Shown: piece by piece, positions 42,266 to 53,446 of the stretch
How the letters are laid out: each line of letters opens with the position of its first letter
Position numbering within the stretch: position 1 is the first letter of the stretch
From: Dendrolimus kikuchii
Lineage: Eukaryota > Arthropoda > Insecta > Lepidoptera > Lasiocampidae
NCBI GenBank assembly: GCA_019925095.2
Contig: CM034388.1
Span: 27,844,934 to 27,908,933, forward strand
Length of the DNA stretch: 64,000 nt
Direction: 5' to 3'
The notes under the pieces: model-generated
Database searches by the model: none
What the model was told of the DNA's origin: nothing
The model's input: the letters and a program-made list of their open reading frames with translations, nothing else
Made by a program: the position numbers and the translations under genes

Positions 42266-42578
42266 TTATCCGTGCAGGAACGGAGAAAGAATACAATTTC
42301 CTGCGGCCGGGCGGCCTGTCGTAAGAGGCGACTTAACAACCCACAGTCAGGTGGTAGGGCATTTGCCCGACTGAATGGCTACCACCCCTGGTTTAAAGTA
42401 TGTCGCCATAACAACCTTGAGTTGTGTTCCGGCATTAATGACCAGGTTCCAGTCTCCCTTAAGAGAGCAGCAGCGCATTTGTAGCACCTTTGGTGTTGCA
42501 AATGTCCATAGGCGATAGTAACCGCTTTCCATCAAGTGGGCCGTCTGCCTGTCTGCTGATCTCCTGTAATAAAAAAAA
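42266..42578 (+). mobile_element. Family A retroposon, full length
   Basis: TTATCCGTGCAGGAACGGAG to GATCTCCTGTAATAAAAAAA. Near consensus throughout, so a good reference copy for the plus-strand form. Confidence 0.85.
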
Positions 42579-42597
42579 TATTGTGACGTATAAATAA

Positions 42598-42730
42598 AGA
42601 TAGATAGATAACACTTTATTGTACACCATTACAGAAAACACAGAAAAACTTATAGCCTAAAAATATACTAAATGTGCACAATGGGCGGTCTTATCGCTAA
42701 GAAGCGATCTCTTCCAGACAACCAGTAAAT
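42598..42730 (-). mobile_element. LINE H 3' UTR with TCTA tail
   Basis: Minus strand GGTTGTCTGGAAGAGATCGC to TGGTGTACAATAAAGTGTTA and a TCTA microsatellite. It lies just beyond the family A tail. Confidence 0.65.
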
Positions 42731-43050
42731 AAAATAACTTTTCGGTTAGTTTATATCCCGACGCAGTAATAATACATGAATTAGTGTTATCCCAATGTGT
42801 GCCAAATGTCCGGGCTTCCTATAAATAATGAAACACGGTCACAATAATGGAATCTCAGGTTTGTCTACATCGGATTGTTTTCTGTTTACGAGTCCGGCTG
42901 GAGGCGGTCCAATGGAATGAAGCTGTAGAGAGGTGACGGTGTTTTAAAATGCAATATCGATAATTGCATATTATTTCATACTTTTATTAATTATGATTAA
43001 TATTTATTTCTATATTAATAAGTATTACGTGCACCAGTTTAATTAAATCC

Positions 43051-43150
43051 TTTAGCACCTTTGGTGTTGCAAATGTCCGTAGGCGATGATAACCGCTTTC
43101 CATCAAGTGGGCCGTCTGCCTGTCTCCTAAACTCCTACAATAAAATAAAA
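43051..43150 (+). mobile_element. Family A retroposon, 100-bp 3' piece
   Basis: AGCACCTTTGGTGTTGCAAA to CTCCTACAATAAAATAAAAA. 5'-truncated in the way expected of target-primed integration. 42731-43050 before it has no supported feature. Confidence 0.7.
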
Positions 43151-43814
43151 AAATACCTACTTAAATACTTATTATTTTAATACCTATAAAATAAATGTTT
43201 ATTTATTTCTAAAATATTGTATAACGTTTCTACTGTTACGTCATCGATAAATAAAGGTAGCTTAATTTTGTATTCTGATTACAAGTTTAACATATTTTTA
43301 TAATATGAATGTAAGTTCTCGTCACTTAAATTGACAAACAAATCATCTTTAGTATCTACAAACATACTATAAACTATTTAAAAAATAAATATTTAAGAAT
43401 AAAAGCTGTGAAGATAATATTATGTAATAATTATTATTTATAATATAATAACAACATGGCAACTTAATATGATATAACATATAATAACACATAATACAAC
43501 ATTTCTTACTTTACTTTTAGATACACCTATATTTAATTTCATTTCATTTAAGACTGGCTATGATGGCGACTTTATTCACATTTGCCTTAGACTACATCCA
43601 TTACAGATATACTCATATCTGCCGAACACTTCAAGATATCAAAAATACACGAACATTTAAGCTATTATTTTTGTTTTAATCTCTAAAATTTTCATTAAAC
43701 CGTTTTGAATCTTATTCAGTGTAACGGTCAAAAGTTCTAAAAACACAAGTTTAGACATCATTTAAATATTTTCTTATTATTTCGCGACTAGTATACATAT
43801 TAAAACTACGTTTT
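43151..43814. other. Very AT-rich stretch
   Basis: Low-complexity AT sequence without supported features. Confidence 0.5.
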
Positions 43815-43935
43815 AACGGCGGTATTTTATTTGATTTTTATTCCGACGTTTCAGTCACTTTTCAGAAGCCGTGATCATGACATAAAAATCAAATAAAATA
43901 CCGCGCATAAAAGCGTCAAAACGTAGATTTATTAT
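43815..43935. repeat. Palindrome repeat K, inverted pair
   Basis: AAAACTACGTTTTAACGGCG and, inverted 60 bp later, the same with GCGTCAAAACGTAGATTT. Between them are TTCCGACGTTTCAGTCACTT and AAGCCGTGATCATGAC. It can fold as a hairpin of about 40-bp arms. Confidence 0.6.
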
Positions 43936-44002
43936 CATTTAAACACTAACTTTCACTTACATTTTGGCAATTATTACCATGACAATAGTTCTATATCCGT
44001 AT

Positions 44003-44310
44003 TATCCGTGCAGGAACGGAGAAAGAATACAATTTCCTGCGGCCCGGCGGCCTGTCGTAAGAGGCGACTAAACAACCCACAGCCAGGTGGTGGGGCATTT
44101 GCCCGACTGGATGGCTACCACCCCTGGTCTAAAGTATGTCACCATAACAACTTTGAGTTGTGTTCCGGCATTAGTGGCCAGGTTCCAGGCTCCCTTAAGA
44201 GAGCAGCAGCGCATTTGTAGAACCTTTGGTGTTGCAAATGTCCATAGGCGATGGTAACCGCTTTCCATGAAGTGGGCCGTCTGCCTGTCTGCTGAACTCA
44301 TGCAATGAAA
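44003..44310 (+). mobile_element. Family A retroposon, full length
   Basis: TTATCCGTGCAGGAACGGAG to AACTCATGCAATGAAAAAAA. The polyadenylation signal is mutated (AATGAA). Confidence 0.8.
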
Positions 44311-45335
44311 AAAAATATATAAAATACATTTAAGTCTAACATCTATTAAATATAAATAATAAGTTCTTTATTTTACCTGTACAATTCAAGACAACAAATA
44401 GAATATCGAGCTCAAGCTATCGTCTTATATACGTAGGCTGTTCAGACATCTGGGAATGTCTTCTGGTGCAAATAAATTAATCATTATTGAACTACATATT
44501 ATACATGTATATATTTTGTTTAATATATTTAATTAAATAATAGTATCGATATTTTATTAAATCCATCGTCCCAACCCTACCTTGGGTGACATTTCATATA
44601 CTAACGAGTTTTACAACTACCGACCGCCTGTCGGGAGGATATTTGTTATCAAAAGAATTCACAAAATAAAATTTAAGTTCTCATTTTCTGACAGGTTTAT
44701 GCCAAACGTTCGATGGAATATGTTAATAATATGACATTTGCATATATAATATTTTGGATAATTCACATTAATCAACTGGTTTAATTAATCATTGAACACA
44801 TTTATATAGTTAGGGCTCATTTCTAAATCGCCACATAAAACTCGTTCAAAAGATAAAATGAAGTAGGTATAACAAAAATGACAGACATATGAATCTTCTT
44901 TAGATAGTATAAAAACAAAATCGCTTTCCATGTCTGTCTGAATATCCGCTAATTCCTTGTAAACCATGCAACGGATTTTTAAGCGGTTTTCGCCATCATT
45001 TAGTCAATTTTTCAAGGAAGATTTACATATAGATACTAATTTGCAATCGCGGCTTGGCTCGTGATTAAAAGAAAAAAGAAAAATATAGAGCCGACGTAAC
45101 CGCGGCGAAAATTTTAGTATATATTAATTAGTTTAATTATTTCATTATTCTATTTACTCGGGTTATAATGTAGGTGACTAGTATCTTTTATCTAGCTAAG
45201 ACATGTCCTAGCCATGTCACCTTCTCCTGGTTCTGGAAGGAATGATAGGTCTGAGAAAAGCTTGTTGTCGTACTGGATGATATCCTTAACAATAGTCTCT
45301 CGATAAGGGTTCCTGAAAACTGTGCGAAGGGAAGA
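44311..45335. other. Unannotated stretch
   Basis: AT-rich. 45190-45330 has a moderately GC-rich part (TAGCCATGTCACCTTCTCC) that might be an old LINE remnant on the minus strand, but the translation is too broken to call. Confidence 0.45.
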
Positions 45336-45465
45336 AAAAAGTGTGTGTGCAATTCACACACGGCAGAAGTGAAACTTCAGAAAAGTAGCCTACGAGAAAA
45401 TGAGATAAATATAGAGTATCATGAGTATCGGGATAATTATAAGGTTTATTATTTTATATTTTTAG
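45336..45465 (+). repeat. Dispersed repeat F, copy 2
   Basis: GAAACTTCAGAAAAGTAGCC and flanks as at 19632-19770. Same orientation, several point differences. Confidence 0.55.
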
Positions 45466-45609
45466 CAAGCTCAAAAATTCTTTTATATTGTTACAACCGA
45501 GGCGCCGACAAAGACAAATTCCACGTAGAGATTTGTAGAAGCACATTTATTACCTGTCGGCATTTGAACTGATTGTAATTCTTTTATGATCGTCTTCTTT
45601 TGTTTATGA

Positions 45610-46126
45610 TGAGATGAGAATTTTTTTACAATTGAGCAACATTTTAACAAACAAAATGATCGTATTTATGCCTCAAAGTTCTAAGGAAGCCTCTCAATTA
45701 GTCGACAGAGTGCAACATGGGCATTATCCGTCTTCAGTGATGGTTTGGTGGGGTGTTAGCTATAAAGGAGTGACTGAGCCACATTTTTGTGAAAAAGGTA
45801 TTAAAACGTCGACACAAGTGTATCAAGATACCATTCCTGAGAAGGTAGTAAAGCCCCTTAACAACACCATGTTCAATAACCAAGAATGGTCCTTCCAGCA
45901 AGACTCGGCGCCGAGTCATAAAGCTCGGTCCACGCAGTCTTGGTTGGAAACGAACGCTTCGGACTTCATCACAGCTGAAGAGTGGCCGTCGTCTAGTCCC
46001 AATCTTAATCCGTTGGATTATGATTTATGGTCAGTTTTAGAGAGTACGGCTTGCTCTAAACGCCATGATAATTTGGAATCCCTAAAACAATCCATACGAT
46101 TGGCAGTGAAGAATTTTCCCCTGTAA
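45610..46126 (+). pseudogene. Tc1/mariner DD37D transposase relic
   Basis: The frame 45614-46126 covers 170 codons of the catalytic domain: VMVWWGVSYKG at 42-52, FQQDSAPSHK with the second catalytic D at residue 97, and SSSPNLNPLDYDLW with the third D at 135. Exactly 37 residues separate them, the DD37D (maT-like) spacing. The first acidic segment (DENFFTIEQ) lies just upstream in another frame, joined by a frameshift near 45680. The N-terminal DNA-binding part, the last part of the enzyme and the TIRs are not found. Not functional. Confidence 0.75.
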
Positions 46127-46190
46127 AACTTATAAATGTTATTTGCAATAGGAAAAAAAAATCTTTGTTACAATATTTATGGCAAGACTT

Positions 46191-46561
46191 GGTATATATA
46201 TAAAAATCAACTGCTGTTCGTTAGTCTCGCTAAAACTCGAGAACGGCTGGACTGATTTGGCTAATGTTGGTTTTGAATTATTTGTGGAAGGTTTAAAAGG
46301 TGAGTAAATATGAAAAAATGCTTGGTATATAGTAAAAACAACAATTTCGCTTTCCCTTAGAAACTATTCCTATCTGTCAAACATTTGATGTTCGTCCCGT
46401 AGTTTAGATTTAAAAGACATTCAGAAACCAAATTAAATTTAATGTTCGTTCCGGTAAAATTTTGACCACATTTTTTACTAAAGTTTAAACATTTTGCAAT
46501 TATCATTCAGGTTTTTTATTTATTGACCCTGAGGCGGTACGAAGTTGGCTGGGTCAGCTAG
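46191..46561 (+). mobile_element. Lep1-type non-autonomous Helitron, copy 2
   Basis: GCTAAAACTCGAGAACGGCT near the start and GGTACGAAGTTGGCTGGG then TCAGCTAG followed by T at 46558-46562. The interior is shorter than copy 1 at 16104 through deletions near 46420-46500. The 5' TC is blurred by a TA microrepeat. Confidence 0.7.
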
Positions 46562-46720
46562 TTACTTAATATTATTGTATATTCTTATGTAAATTATATA
46601 TCATAAAAAATTTATTGCAACAACTATTTGTGTAACCTTTTTTGTCAACCATACTGACCATCGACGCATGATATCATGAGGCTATCGGCAAACCTTCTGA
46701 GCACGGGTAGTACTCTTCTG
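46562..46720 (+). repeat. Repeat Q, copy 1
   Basis: CTATTTGTGTAACCTTTTTT and ATCATGAGGCTATCGGCAAA recur at 49700-49805 with few changes. It starts immediately after the Helitron end. Confidence 0.6.
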
Positions 46721-47204
46721 CGTTAACCGTCGCCGCACACCGAAAGAGGGTAGACAGCAAAATTGATGGAGCGACGTTTTACCTACCTTATACTAAGCAA
46801 GGACGGACCAGAGGTAGTTTATGTCATTTAAACAATTATCCACATTGTTTCATGAATATTTTAGTGACTGTATCGCCAACTTTTCAATGCCATGTCGAGG
46901 CTATGGTTATTATCATAATTGTTACTTAATACCGGTAGTGAAGATTATTATTAATTCATTCCAATACCATAGTATCTATTGTCTTACTTTATCATTCGGT
47001 AGAAAATTAATATTACTTTTACGGAATTGATGTCAAACTTTAACTGAAAATGAAGCTAATAAATGTACACTAAAGCTGTAGATGGTTATTATCTGTTGTC
47101 CAATTTGGATGAAGCAACCAAAGTGATCCATGTAAACACAAAATTGAGTCGTTCAATGCCATCGTGTCGTGTTTTGCACATTTCAATCAAATCGATTAAA
47201 TTTT
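46721..47204. other. Unannotated stretch
   Basis: No supported gene. 46960-47055 weakly resembles the MITE at 18583-18803 (ACTTTATCATTCGGTAGAAA). Confidence 0.4.
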
Positions 47205-47530
47205 TTTATTTATTTTTTATTGCAGGAGTTCAGCAAACAGGCAGACGGCCCACTTGATGGAAAGCGGTTACCATCGCCTATGGACAATTGCAACACCAAA
47301 GGTGCTACAAATGCGCTGCTGCTCTCTTAAGGGAGACTAGAACCTGGTCACTAATGCCGGAACGCAACACAAGGTTGTTATGACGGCATACTCTAGAGCT
47401 AGACCAGGGATGGTCGCCATCCAGTCGAGCAAATACCCTACTCACCTGACTGTGGGTTGTATTGTCGCCTCTTACAACAGGCCGCCCGGCCGCAGGAAAT
47501 TGTATTCTTTCTCCGTTCCTGCACGGATAA
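47205..47530 (-). mobile_element. Family A retroposon, full length
   Basis: Minus strand TTATCCGTGCAGGAACGGAG to AACTCCTGCAATAAAAAATA, with a small duplication (CTAGAGCTAGACC) at 47393 in the middle. Confidence 0.8.
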
Positions 47531-47660
47531 ATTATATATTATAAAAATCAATTAGGTCGATCTTTTTCATATTAGCGTAAAATACAGGAAAAGAAAGAAA
47601 TATTGGTTCATGTAGTGTACAAATGTCTTGCTATCCAATTTCCATGTGCTAGTTATTCTA

Positions 47661-48015
47661 GCACATGGATATTGGGTAGCACAAGAGAGTATCGGGGTGA
47701 AGGTGAGGAAAAGAATGCTCCGGTGATTCGGGCATGTGGAAAGAATGCATGATGAAAGAATGACTAAACAGATATACAATGCAAAAGTGGATGGATGCAG
47801 AAGTCGTGGAAGGCCACGACGCACCTTCCATGATAAAATTGATCGTGTACTAGCAGAAGGTGTTGTCAGGAGTCTTAAGAACAGACGAGCGTGCATGACA
47901 AGAGCTATGAATGTTAAAGAAGCCAGTGAGGTGTGTAAGAATGAGCCTGAATGGCGCTCTGTAGTTCGTGCCTACCCCGCAAGGGAACTGGCGTGAAGTT
48001 ATTTATGTATGTATG
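47661..48015 (+). mobile_element. TATG-tailed LINE with snapback 5' junction
   Basis: The LINE part codes for ERMHDERMTKQIYNAKVD through GRPRRTFHDK to YPARELA. TSD TAGTTATTCTA lies at 47650-47660 and 48016-48026. The first bases of the insert (GCACATGGA) are the reverse complement of the flank before the left TSD (TCCATGTGC at 47641), so the 5' junction is a perfect 11-bp-arm palindrome. Confidence 0.85.
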
Positions 48016-48026
48016 TAGTTATTCTA

Positions 48027-49612
48027 AAGCACAATTTTCTCACGATATTTTATTATTATCAAAAACCTAGATAAAATCGAATAAGAAATTATTATTGTTA
48101 TGTCTATTGCAAAACCAAAACAAATCTCGTAAACTTATTACAAAAAATCTTCTACCAAGTAATTTACAAAGAAAACTGTAAATGGAATTTTCACTTCGAA
48201 TAAATTATCCAATCAAATATTAACCTTAACAACTAGATGATAAGAGCTTTAATTGTAATATCTTGCTAATATATGGATTCCATTTTGTATCTAATTAATA
48301 AGGGAATTAGACAATTCATTTTGTACCTCAAAAGCTTTGAAATACGGGCGACAATACAATATTGTTATTAAAGAACTGCCCTTTAAAAGGCATACTATGA
48401 GGACAACCTTCACACAGCCCTACTGACCGTAAAATTAGGCGTGTGACCTTGTATGACCACGCACTTTTAGAATGCTATGGTAGGTAACTATTTACTTTGT
48501 TCATCATACAGTGATTTCTCAAACTCGAAATATTGCTGATATTTGTCACTGTTTTAAAAATATTATAGAAAAATCAATGTTAATCTAATATCTAAAGACT
48601 TACATATTATTGAAAGTAAAATGAACAAACTAGCGATATTCTGCTGATTTATTAACTATTACGAAACTGTTACACTTGGAGAAGAAGAAGAAGACTGACA
48701 TAGTAATAGTAATGATGAAGCATCAAAATCGTTGATATAAACAGTGTTTAGCTAAAGATTGTTGGATTTAAGAAAAAAAAAGAAAAATCATAGGCCAAAG
48801 AGTTGGCGGATAGGTTCTGTGAAGTATGACATATTATGGTATGCAAGAGGACGTAATTAAAGATAGAAGAGTTTAGAAAAAGACATACCAGGGATATGAA
48901 CCAATTTTTATTAAAGTGAATGAATAAGTATTATTTTTATAAATACTAGAGTTACGACGTGATATAACTTCTAATTTTACGCGTAGGTAGTTGTGGGCAA
49001 AATCTTAATTTGAAATAAATAAATCAATGATATTTTTTCATCTGCCACGCTGCGGCTACCGTAGCAGCGTAGTCGCCAGTATGTCCGTATGGACCGCTAC
49101 GCCATTTAGCCTGAGTGCTGCAAAGTGGACGCTCCAAAGCGAATAATATTATCCGTCGAATGTCCATATAAAAATTGTTACAGAACTTTTTATGTAAACA
49201 ACCTTCGATTAGATGGAACCTGTAACGTATTAATGAAATAATAAAATTAAGAAATTAGCACACCAAAATTAATATTCAAATCCTTATAAATGAAATTTTT
49301 TAAGCTTTTTAATATGTCATTTTTTTAGCCATAAGTTAGTGTTATGGCTTAATAGGTTATCGGATCATTATAACAGAGCTCATATTATGATTTTTGTACA
49401 AATAATATTATTACATAGTCAGAATCTTTATCGCCTTACAGTTAAATCCCGGTTGCGTCTAGAGTCCGATACGCAAATTTTCGCGATTTTAGGAGCTTAT
49501 ATATTGACGCTACCTATTGATTTCGATAAGAAGTCACCTGGAAACATCGTAATGTTTTTTCAACATTTGACTGACGTTACAATATGACTGTAAATACATT
49601 ATAATTATAAAC
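48027..49612. other. Long stretch without recognised elements
   Basis: One of the quieter parts. AT-rich. A GC-rich spot at 49045-49140 (CCACGCTGCGGCTACCGTAG) may be one end of an unpaired element. The open frame 49339-49587 has no motif. Confidence 0.45.
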
Positions 49613-49810
49613 CGCGCGTAGAAGGTTTGCCAATGACTACTTACTAGTATATTATTGTATTACTTACTATTGTTGTATATACTTATATACAGTATATACA
49701 ATAATCAATTTATTGTAACAACTATTTATGTAACCTTTTTTGTCAACCCTACTGACCATCGACGCGTGACATCATGAGGCTATCGGCAAACCTTCTGCGC
49801 ACGGGTAGTA
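49613..49810. mobile_element. Repeat Q, copy 2, with inverted ends
   Basis: The left edge CGCGCGTAGAAGGTTTGCC is inverted relative to the right edge GGCAAACCTTCTGCGCACGG, so repeat Q is a MITE-like element of about 200 bp. The inner part has a TATATACAGTATATA palindrome. Confidence 0.55.
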
Positions 49811-50485
49811 TGTGGCCACCTTTTCTAACAATTTTATATTATTTTACTGCATAACTGCAGTTCCATACAAACCATACATTTCTATCTTTCTAAGGCGATG
49901 GCCTGTTACCAACGCCGTTGGTTGTGAACGGCGTGATGCTGTACGCGACTGATAAATGCTTTTCATTAAAATGTATTATAGTGGTCTCTCTCATACGCTT
50001 GAGAGAGACCGACGCATATACACTGTGCGCGGCGTCCAACGTACAATATTTATTAAATATGGTGGGCAAAGCTATAAATCAAAAGTCCCAAACCACTATC
50101 GCTTATTGAGAACGTTGCCAAAAGGCATTGGGCATATTTAAAATTAATATTTCAAATTATTGTCTTGAGCGTATTTTTATAATTTTGGGCGTCTTTTTAA
50201 AATGTTCAGAAAACAATGCATTCTTCGCTCCGGTAATAAAGCTAAGCATTCAGTCACTTCGCTTGTAATTTCAACTTGAATGGACATAGACTTAAGGGGA
50301 GGCCACATCGCACATCCGGCGTCGTGCGTGTGGAAGTCGCGACGCGTTAAATCTACCGGAAACAGATAACCACTTCGAATAGCCTCGGAGCCCTCGTTTT
50401 ATTACTGGCCAACCTTCACCACCAAAACCTTCAAAGTATTAACAGAGATAAAATTCGAACACATTTTTTTATAATAATAATTATT
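49811..50485. other. Unannotated stretch
   Basis: A hairpin GTCTCTCTC...GAGAGAGAC at 49982-50010 is visible. Open frames at 49918-50141 have no convincing homology. No gene called. Confidence 0.4.
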
Positions 50486-50498
50486 TATTTTTATTAGA

Positions 50499-50633
50499 AC
50501 AGACGAGCGTGCATGACAAGAGTTATGAATGTCAAAGAAGCAAGTGAGTTGTGTAAGAATAAGCCTGAATGGCGCTCTGTTGTTCGTGCCTACCTCGCAA
50601 GGGAACTGGCGTGAAGTTATGTATGTATGTATG
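50499..50633 (+). mobile_element. TATG-tailed LINE, 135-bp copy
   Basis: Starts ACAGACGAGCGTGCATGACA and ends in TATG units. 13-bp TSD TATTTTTATTAGA at 50486-50498 and 50634-50646. Confidence 0.85.
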
Positions 50634-50871
50634 TATTTTTATTAGAGATATTACATAATCTTTTTAGTGATAAACATTACCTTACATGAATGTTAGTAGG
50701 ACAGATACAATAGAACACGAAAGGATGGTATATTTTCTTCGACACTAGACATGTACCCTCACTCAGCGTCGATGGAAAGAGGAGTCCATTCTTTCAATGA
50801 ACATCCTCAGGTATTGCTGGTACTAGCCCAGAATCCGGCTTTCTTACGCCTGATGGCGTAAGCAGTGACTC

Positions 50872-51187
50872 GTTCCGTGCAGGAATGGACAAAGAATACA
50901 ATTTACTGTGGCCTGGTGGCCTGTCATACGAGGTGATAAAACAAACCAGAGCCAGGTGGTAGGGTATCTGCCCGTTTGGATGGCTACCACCCCTAGTCTA
51001 GAGTATGCATGCCTCCATAACAATCTTGAGTTGTGTTCCGGCATTAGTGACCTGGTTCCAGTCAACCTTAAGAGAGCAGCAGCGCATTTGTAACGCCTTT
51101 GGTGTTGCAAATGTCCATAGGCGAAGATAACCGTTTACCATTAGGTGGGCCGTCTGCTTGTCTGCAGAACTCATGCAATAAAAAAAA
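50872..51187 (+). mobile_element. Family A retroposon, full length, diverged
   Basis: CCGTGCAGGAATGGACAAAG to AACTCATGCAATAAAAAAAA. More substitutions than most (CTGTGGCCTGGTGGCC for the GC block), so an older copy. Confidence 0.75.
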
Positions 51188-51361
51188 TAGAAAGCCGCGT
51201 GAAGAGGTCATCAGTAAGTACTTCCGCGAACGTGGTGGATGCACTGCAGCACAAGGCAGCTCCAGCAACATGTTGAAGATTTATTACATCGAACACGGAT
51301 GTCGCTAACAGATCCAGACGCTGTTAACATAAAAAGATTGACAGTATGCTTTATAGCTGCA

Positions 51362-51445
51362 GTACAGCAGACAGATTGGCTGCGCACATGATTGAAGGCA
51401 GTTACTACCGCCTGTCAACGTTTGCAACACTAGATGTGTTAACAC
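51362..51445 (-). mobile_element. Family A fragment, strongly diverged
   Basis: CAGCAGACAGATTGGCTGCG and CCTGTCAACGTTTGCAACAC match the 3' part of family A on the minus strand at low similarity. Confidence 0.4.
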
Positions 51446-51572
51446 TGCCGACATCGAAAGAATTTTGAAAAAAACTTTTTGAGAATCCTCATATGGTAAC
51501 GCTTTGGATAAACCTCAGCTGGAAGCTCATTTTAAATCCCTACGGTGCACAAGAGAGAGGTTCTTAAGATAT

Positions 51573-52315
51573 TGTTACGAGTTACTTACTTACTCCATTG
51601 GCTCAGCGACCCAAAGTGGGTCTTGGCCTCCGAAACGAGAACATGATTTCTCGTTTTCGTTTTCACAACAGTAGGTTTTTTCCGTGAGTGGGGCGTTAAC
51701 CCTCTGCACAACCCTCAAAATGCTGGAGGACCACACCTTACCACGACTTAGCCGGAAGCGTAGCTAGGCTGTACTACCGACCATTCCCTCATCCGCCTCC
51801 CGGGGGACGTCTCCGCTACGCCGTGAGGGCCAGCGCGAGGCCGATTGTTACGAGTTATTGGACTCGAATTAAAATGCCGTTAGAATTACTATAGAATTTA
51901 TTATAACTATACAAACATGTACAACACAGGTACAAATATAACTGAACACAATCAGTTCAAATGTAATGCGCGATTCAATAACACGCGCAAAGTCCATAAC
52001 TATATAGATTATCGAATGTATACACGTCTTGTCTTGCTAGTGGTTATCGCTTGACTGACAATCTCTCCATTGGGCCATTGCTTTATACTGCACTGATACA
52101 ATATGGCTGCTCGACAGCGTACACCGAATTTCTTAGAATCAGTTCGACACACCTGGCTAATGACTGCCATAAAAGATGACAATACACAATAGGCTGCTTT
52201 TCTAATTACAAATTTTAAACACAAAGTAAACAAAAGAAGTCGAAATGCGGAAAGGTAATAAAGTGTGTGTTTTACGGTAGGCAGGTGTGCGTGCCATTTT
52301 TGTCGGCGTGTAACA
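51573..52315. mobile_element. Solo LTR, interrupted by a LINE fragment
   Basis: TGTTACGAGT at 51573, then after the insert the body 51846-52315 ending GTGTAACA. Perfect 4-bp TSD ATAT at 51569-51572 and 52316-52319. It matches the solo LTR at 29904-30340. The alternating AT target and 4-bp duplication fit insect Ty3/gypsy elements. The minus-strand open frame at 52009-52368 is not a gene. Confidence 0.8.
51585..51843 (-). mobile_element. AAGT-tailed LINE 3' fragment inside the LTR
   Basis: 259 bp on the minus strand, ending in an AAGT microsatellite (51585-51597 read as CTTACTTACTCC). TSD of 14 bp, ATTGTTACGAGTTA, at 51571-51584 and 51844-51857, which duplicates the first LTR bases. The last part matches 36041-36105. 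Confidence 0.85.
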
Positions 52316-52414
52316 ATATATTGCGTACATGCACGAAACGGGTCAAGGAGGTGAGGATGAGCGCTCAACCGCTGGTGAGCGGTGCGGTGGTTTATAGCAG
52401 ATTTTTACAAAGAT

Positions 52415-52490
52415 GGCTAACGGTCCATAGGCGACGGCAATGACTTATCACGAGATAGGCCATTACTCAGTCTGTTGTTCTCCAGCAATT
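52415..52490 (+). mobile_element. Family A fragment, strongly diverged
   Basis: GGTCCATAGGCGACGGCAAT through CAGTCTGTTGTTCTCCAGCA resembles the 3' part of family A. 52491-52869 after it holds nothing supported. Confidence 0.4.
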
Positions 52491-52869
52491 TAAATGATTG
52501 TTTTCGTCTATTATGTTACTAGTTTCGGTCTCGCCTTGAATTTCTTATGTTAAATTTCAAACATTAATCGCCGGCTCGAAATTGCCATGTTGCGTTTTGT
52601 TAACGGCCGTAGCAAGCATTTTGTACGAAAAATATTTTTTGGAATAATTATACTAATCGTGCTGCTGACCTATCCTGTTTTACGCTTGAAATTTGTTATT
52701 TAAACAAATCACACCGTCACGCATGTTTGTCAAAACATTATAATTGCTTATTTATTTTAATTAAGAATGAAACTTTACATTCACCTAGTTTTGCTTATAC
52801 TATAAAAAAATATGTTAAAAGACATCATCTGCGGTGCTCCATTTACCTCCGGGTATCAGCCATTTTAGA

Positions 52870-53146
52870 ATACAGCAGTGTGCAGCATGTCTGTACAGCA
52901 GACAGCCTATACATTTGCAACACTAAGTATTACCAATGTGCTGCCATACTCGTAGATGGGACTGGAACCTGGCCACAAATGCCGGAACACAACTCAAGGT
53001 TGTTATGGTGGCATGCTCTAGACCAGGGTTGGTAGCCAGCCAGACAGGCAAACACCCTACCACGAGGCTGTGGGTTGTTTCGTCGCCTCTTACGACAGGC
53101 CGCCAGCCGCAGGAATTACTATTCTTTCTCCGTTCCTGCAAGAATA
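52870..53146 (-). mobile_element. Family A retroposon, variant
   Basis: Minus strand from GCAGGAACGGAGAAAGAATA. The middle is well matched, but the 3' part (AGTATTACCAATGTGCTGCC region) lacks the GGGCCGTCTG block, and the poly-A end is lost. Confidence 0.7.
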
Positions 53147-53446
53147 ATTGTGTGTATAATTGGATTGTGACGCGACGATGGCAAAATGCCGGAGTAGAAT
53201 GTCTTTAGTGCCCTGGAAGATAGGCTACTTTCAATGTCCCAGACACGATCGTGGTAGCTGCCGTATGAGAAGAGGACCTGAAACACCACAAATATGCATA
53301 TATTAACAATAGGTACACATTTATGGCGTTCGGTGTCTAGACTTTAGAATCACGGGGTCACGAAGATTATCGGCTTTATCTGAAACCTGTAATCTCTTTT
53401 GATACAATTATCACGTGACTACAGGACTGGCCTACATTTAGGGTAA
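53147..53446. other. Unannotated stretch
   Basis: No supported gene. Confidence 0.45.

Noticed and set aside
29904..52315. A single giant LTR retrotransposon between the two matching LTRs
   Set aside because: 22 kb apart with unrelated elements between and each with its own flanking duplication; two solo LTRs are the simpler reading.
52009..52368. 119-codon minus-strand frame
   Set aside because: Lies inside a solo LTR and has no domain; the matching LTR at 29904 does not keep it open.
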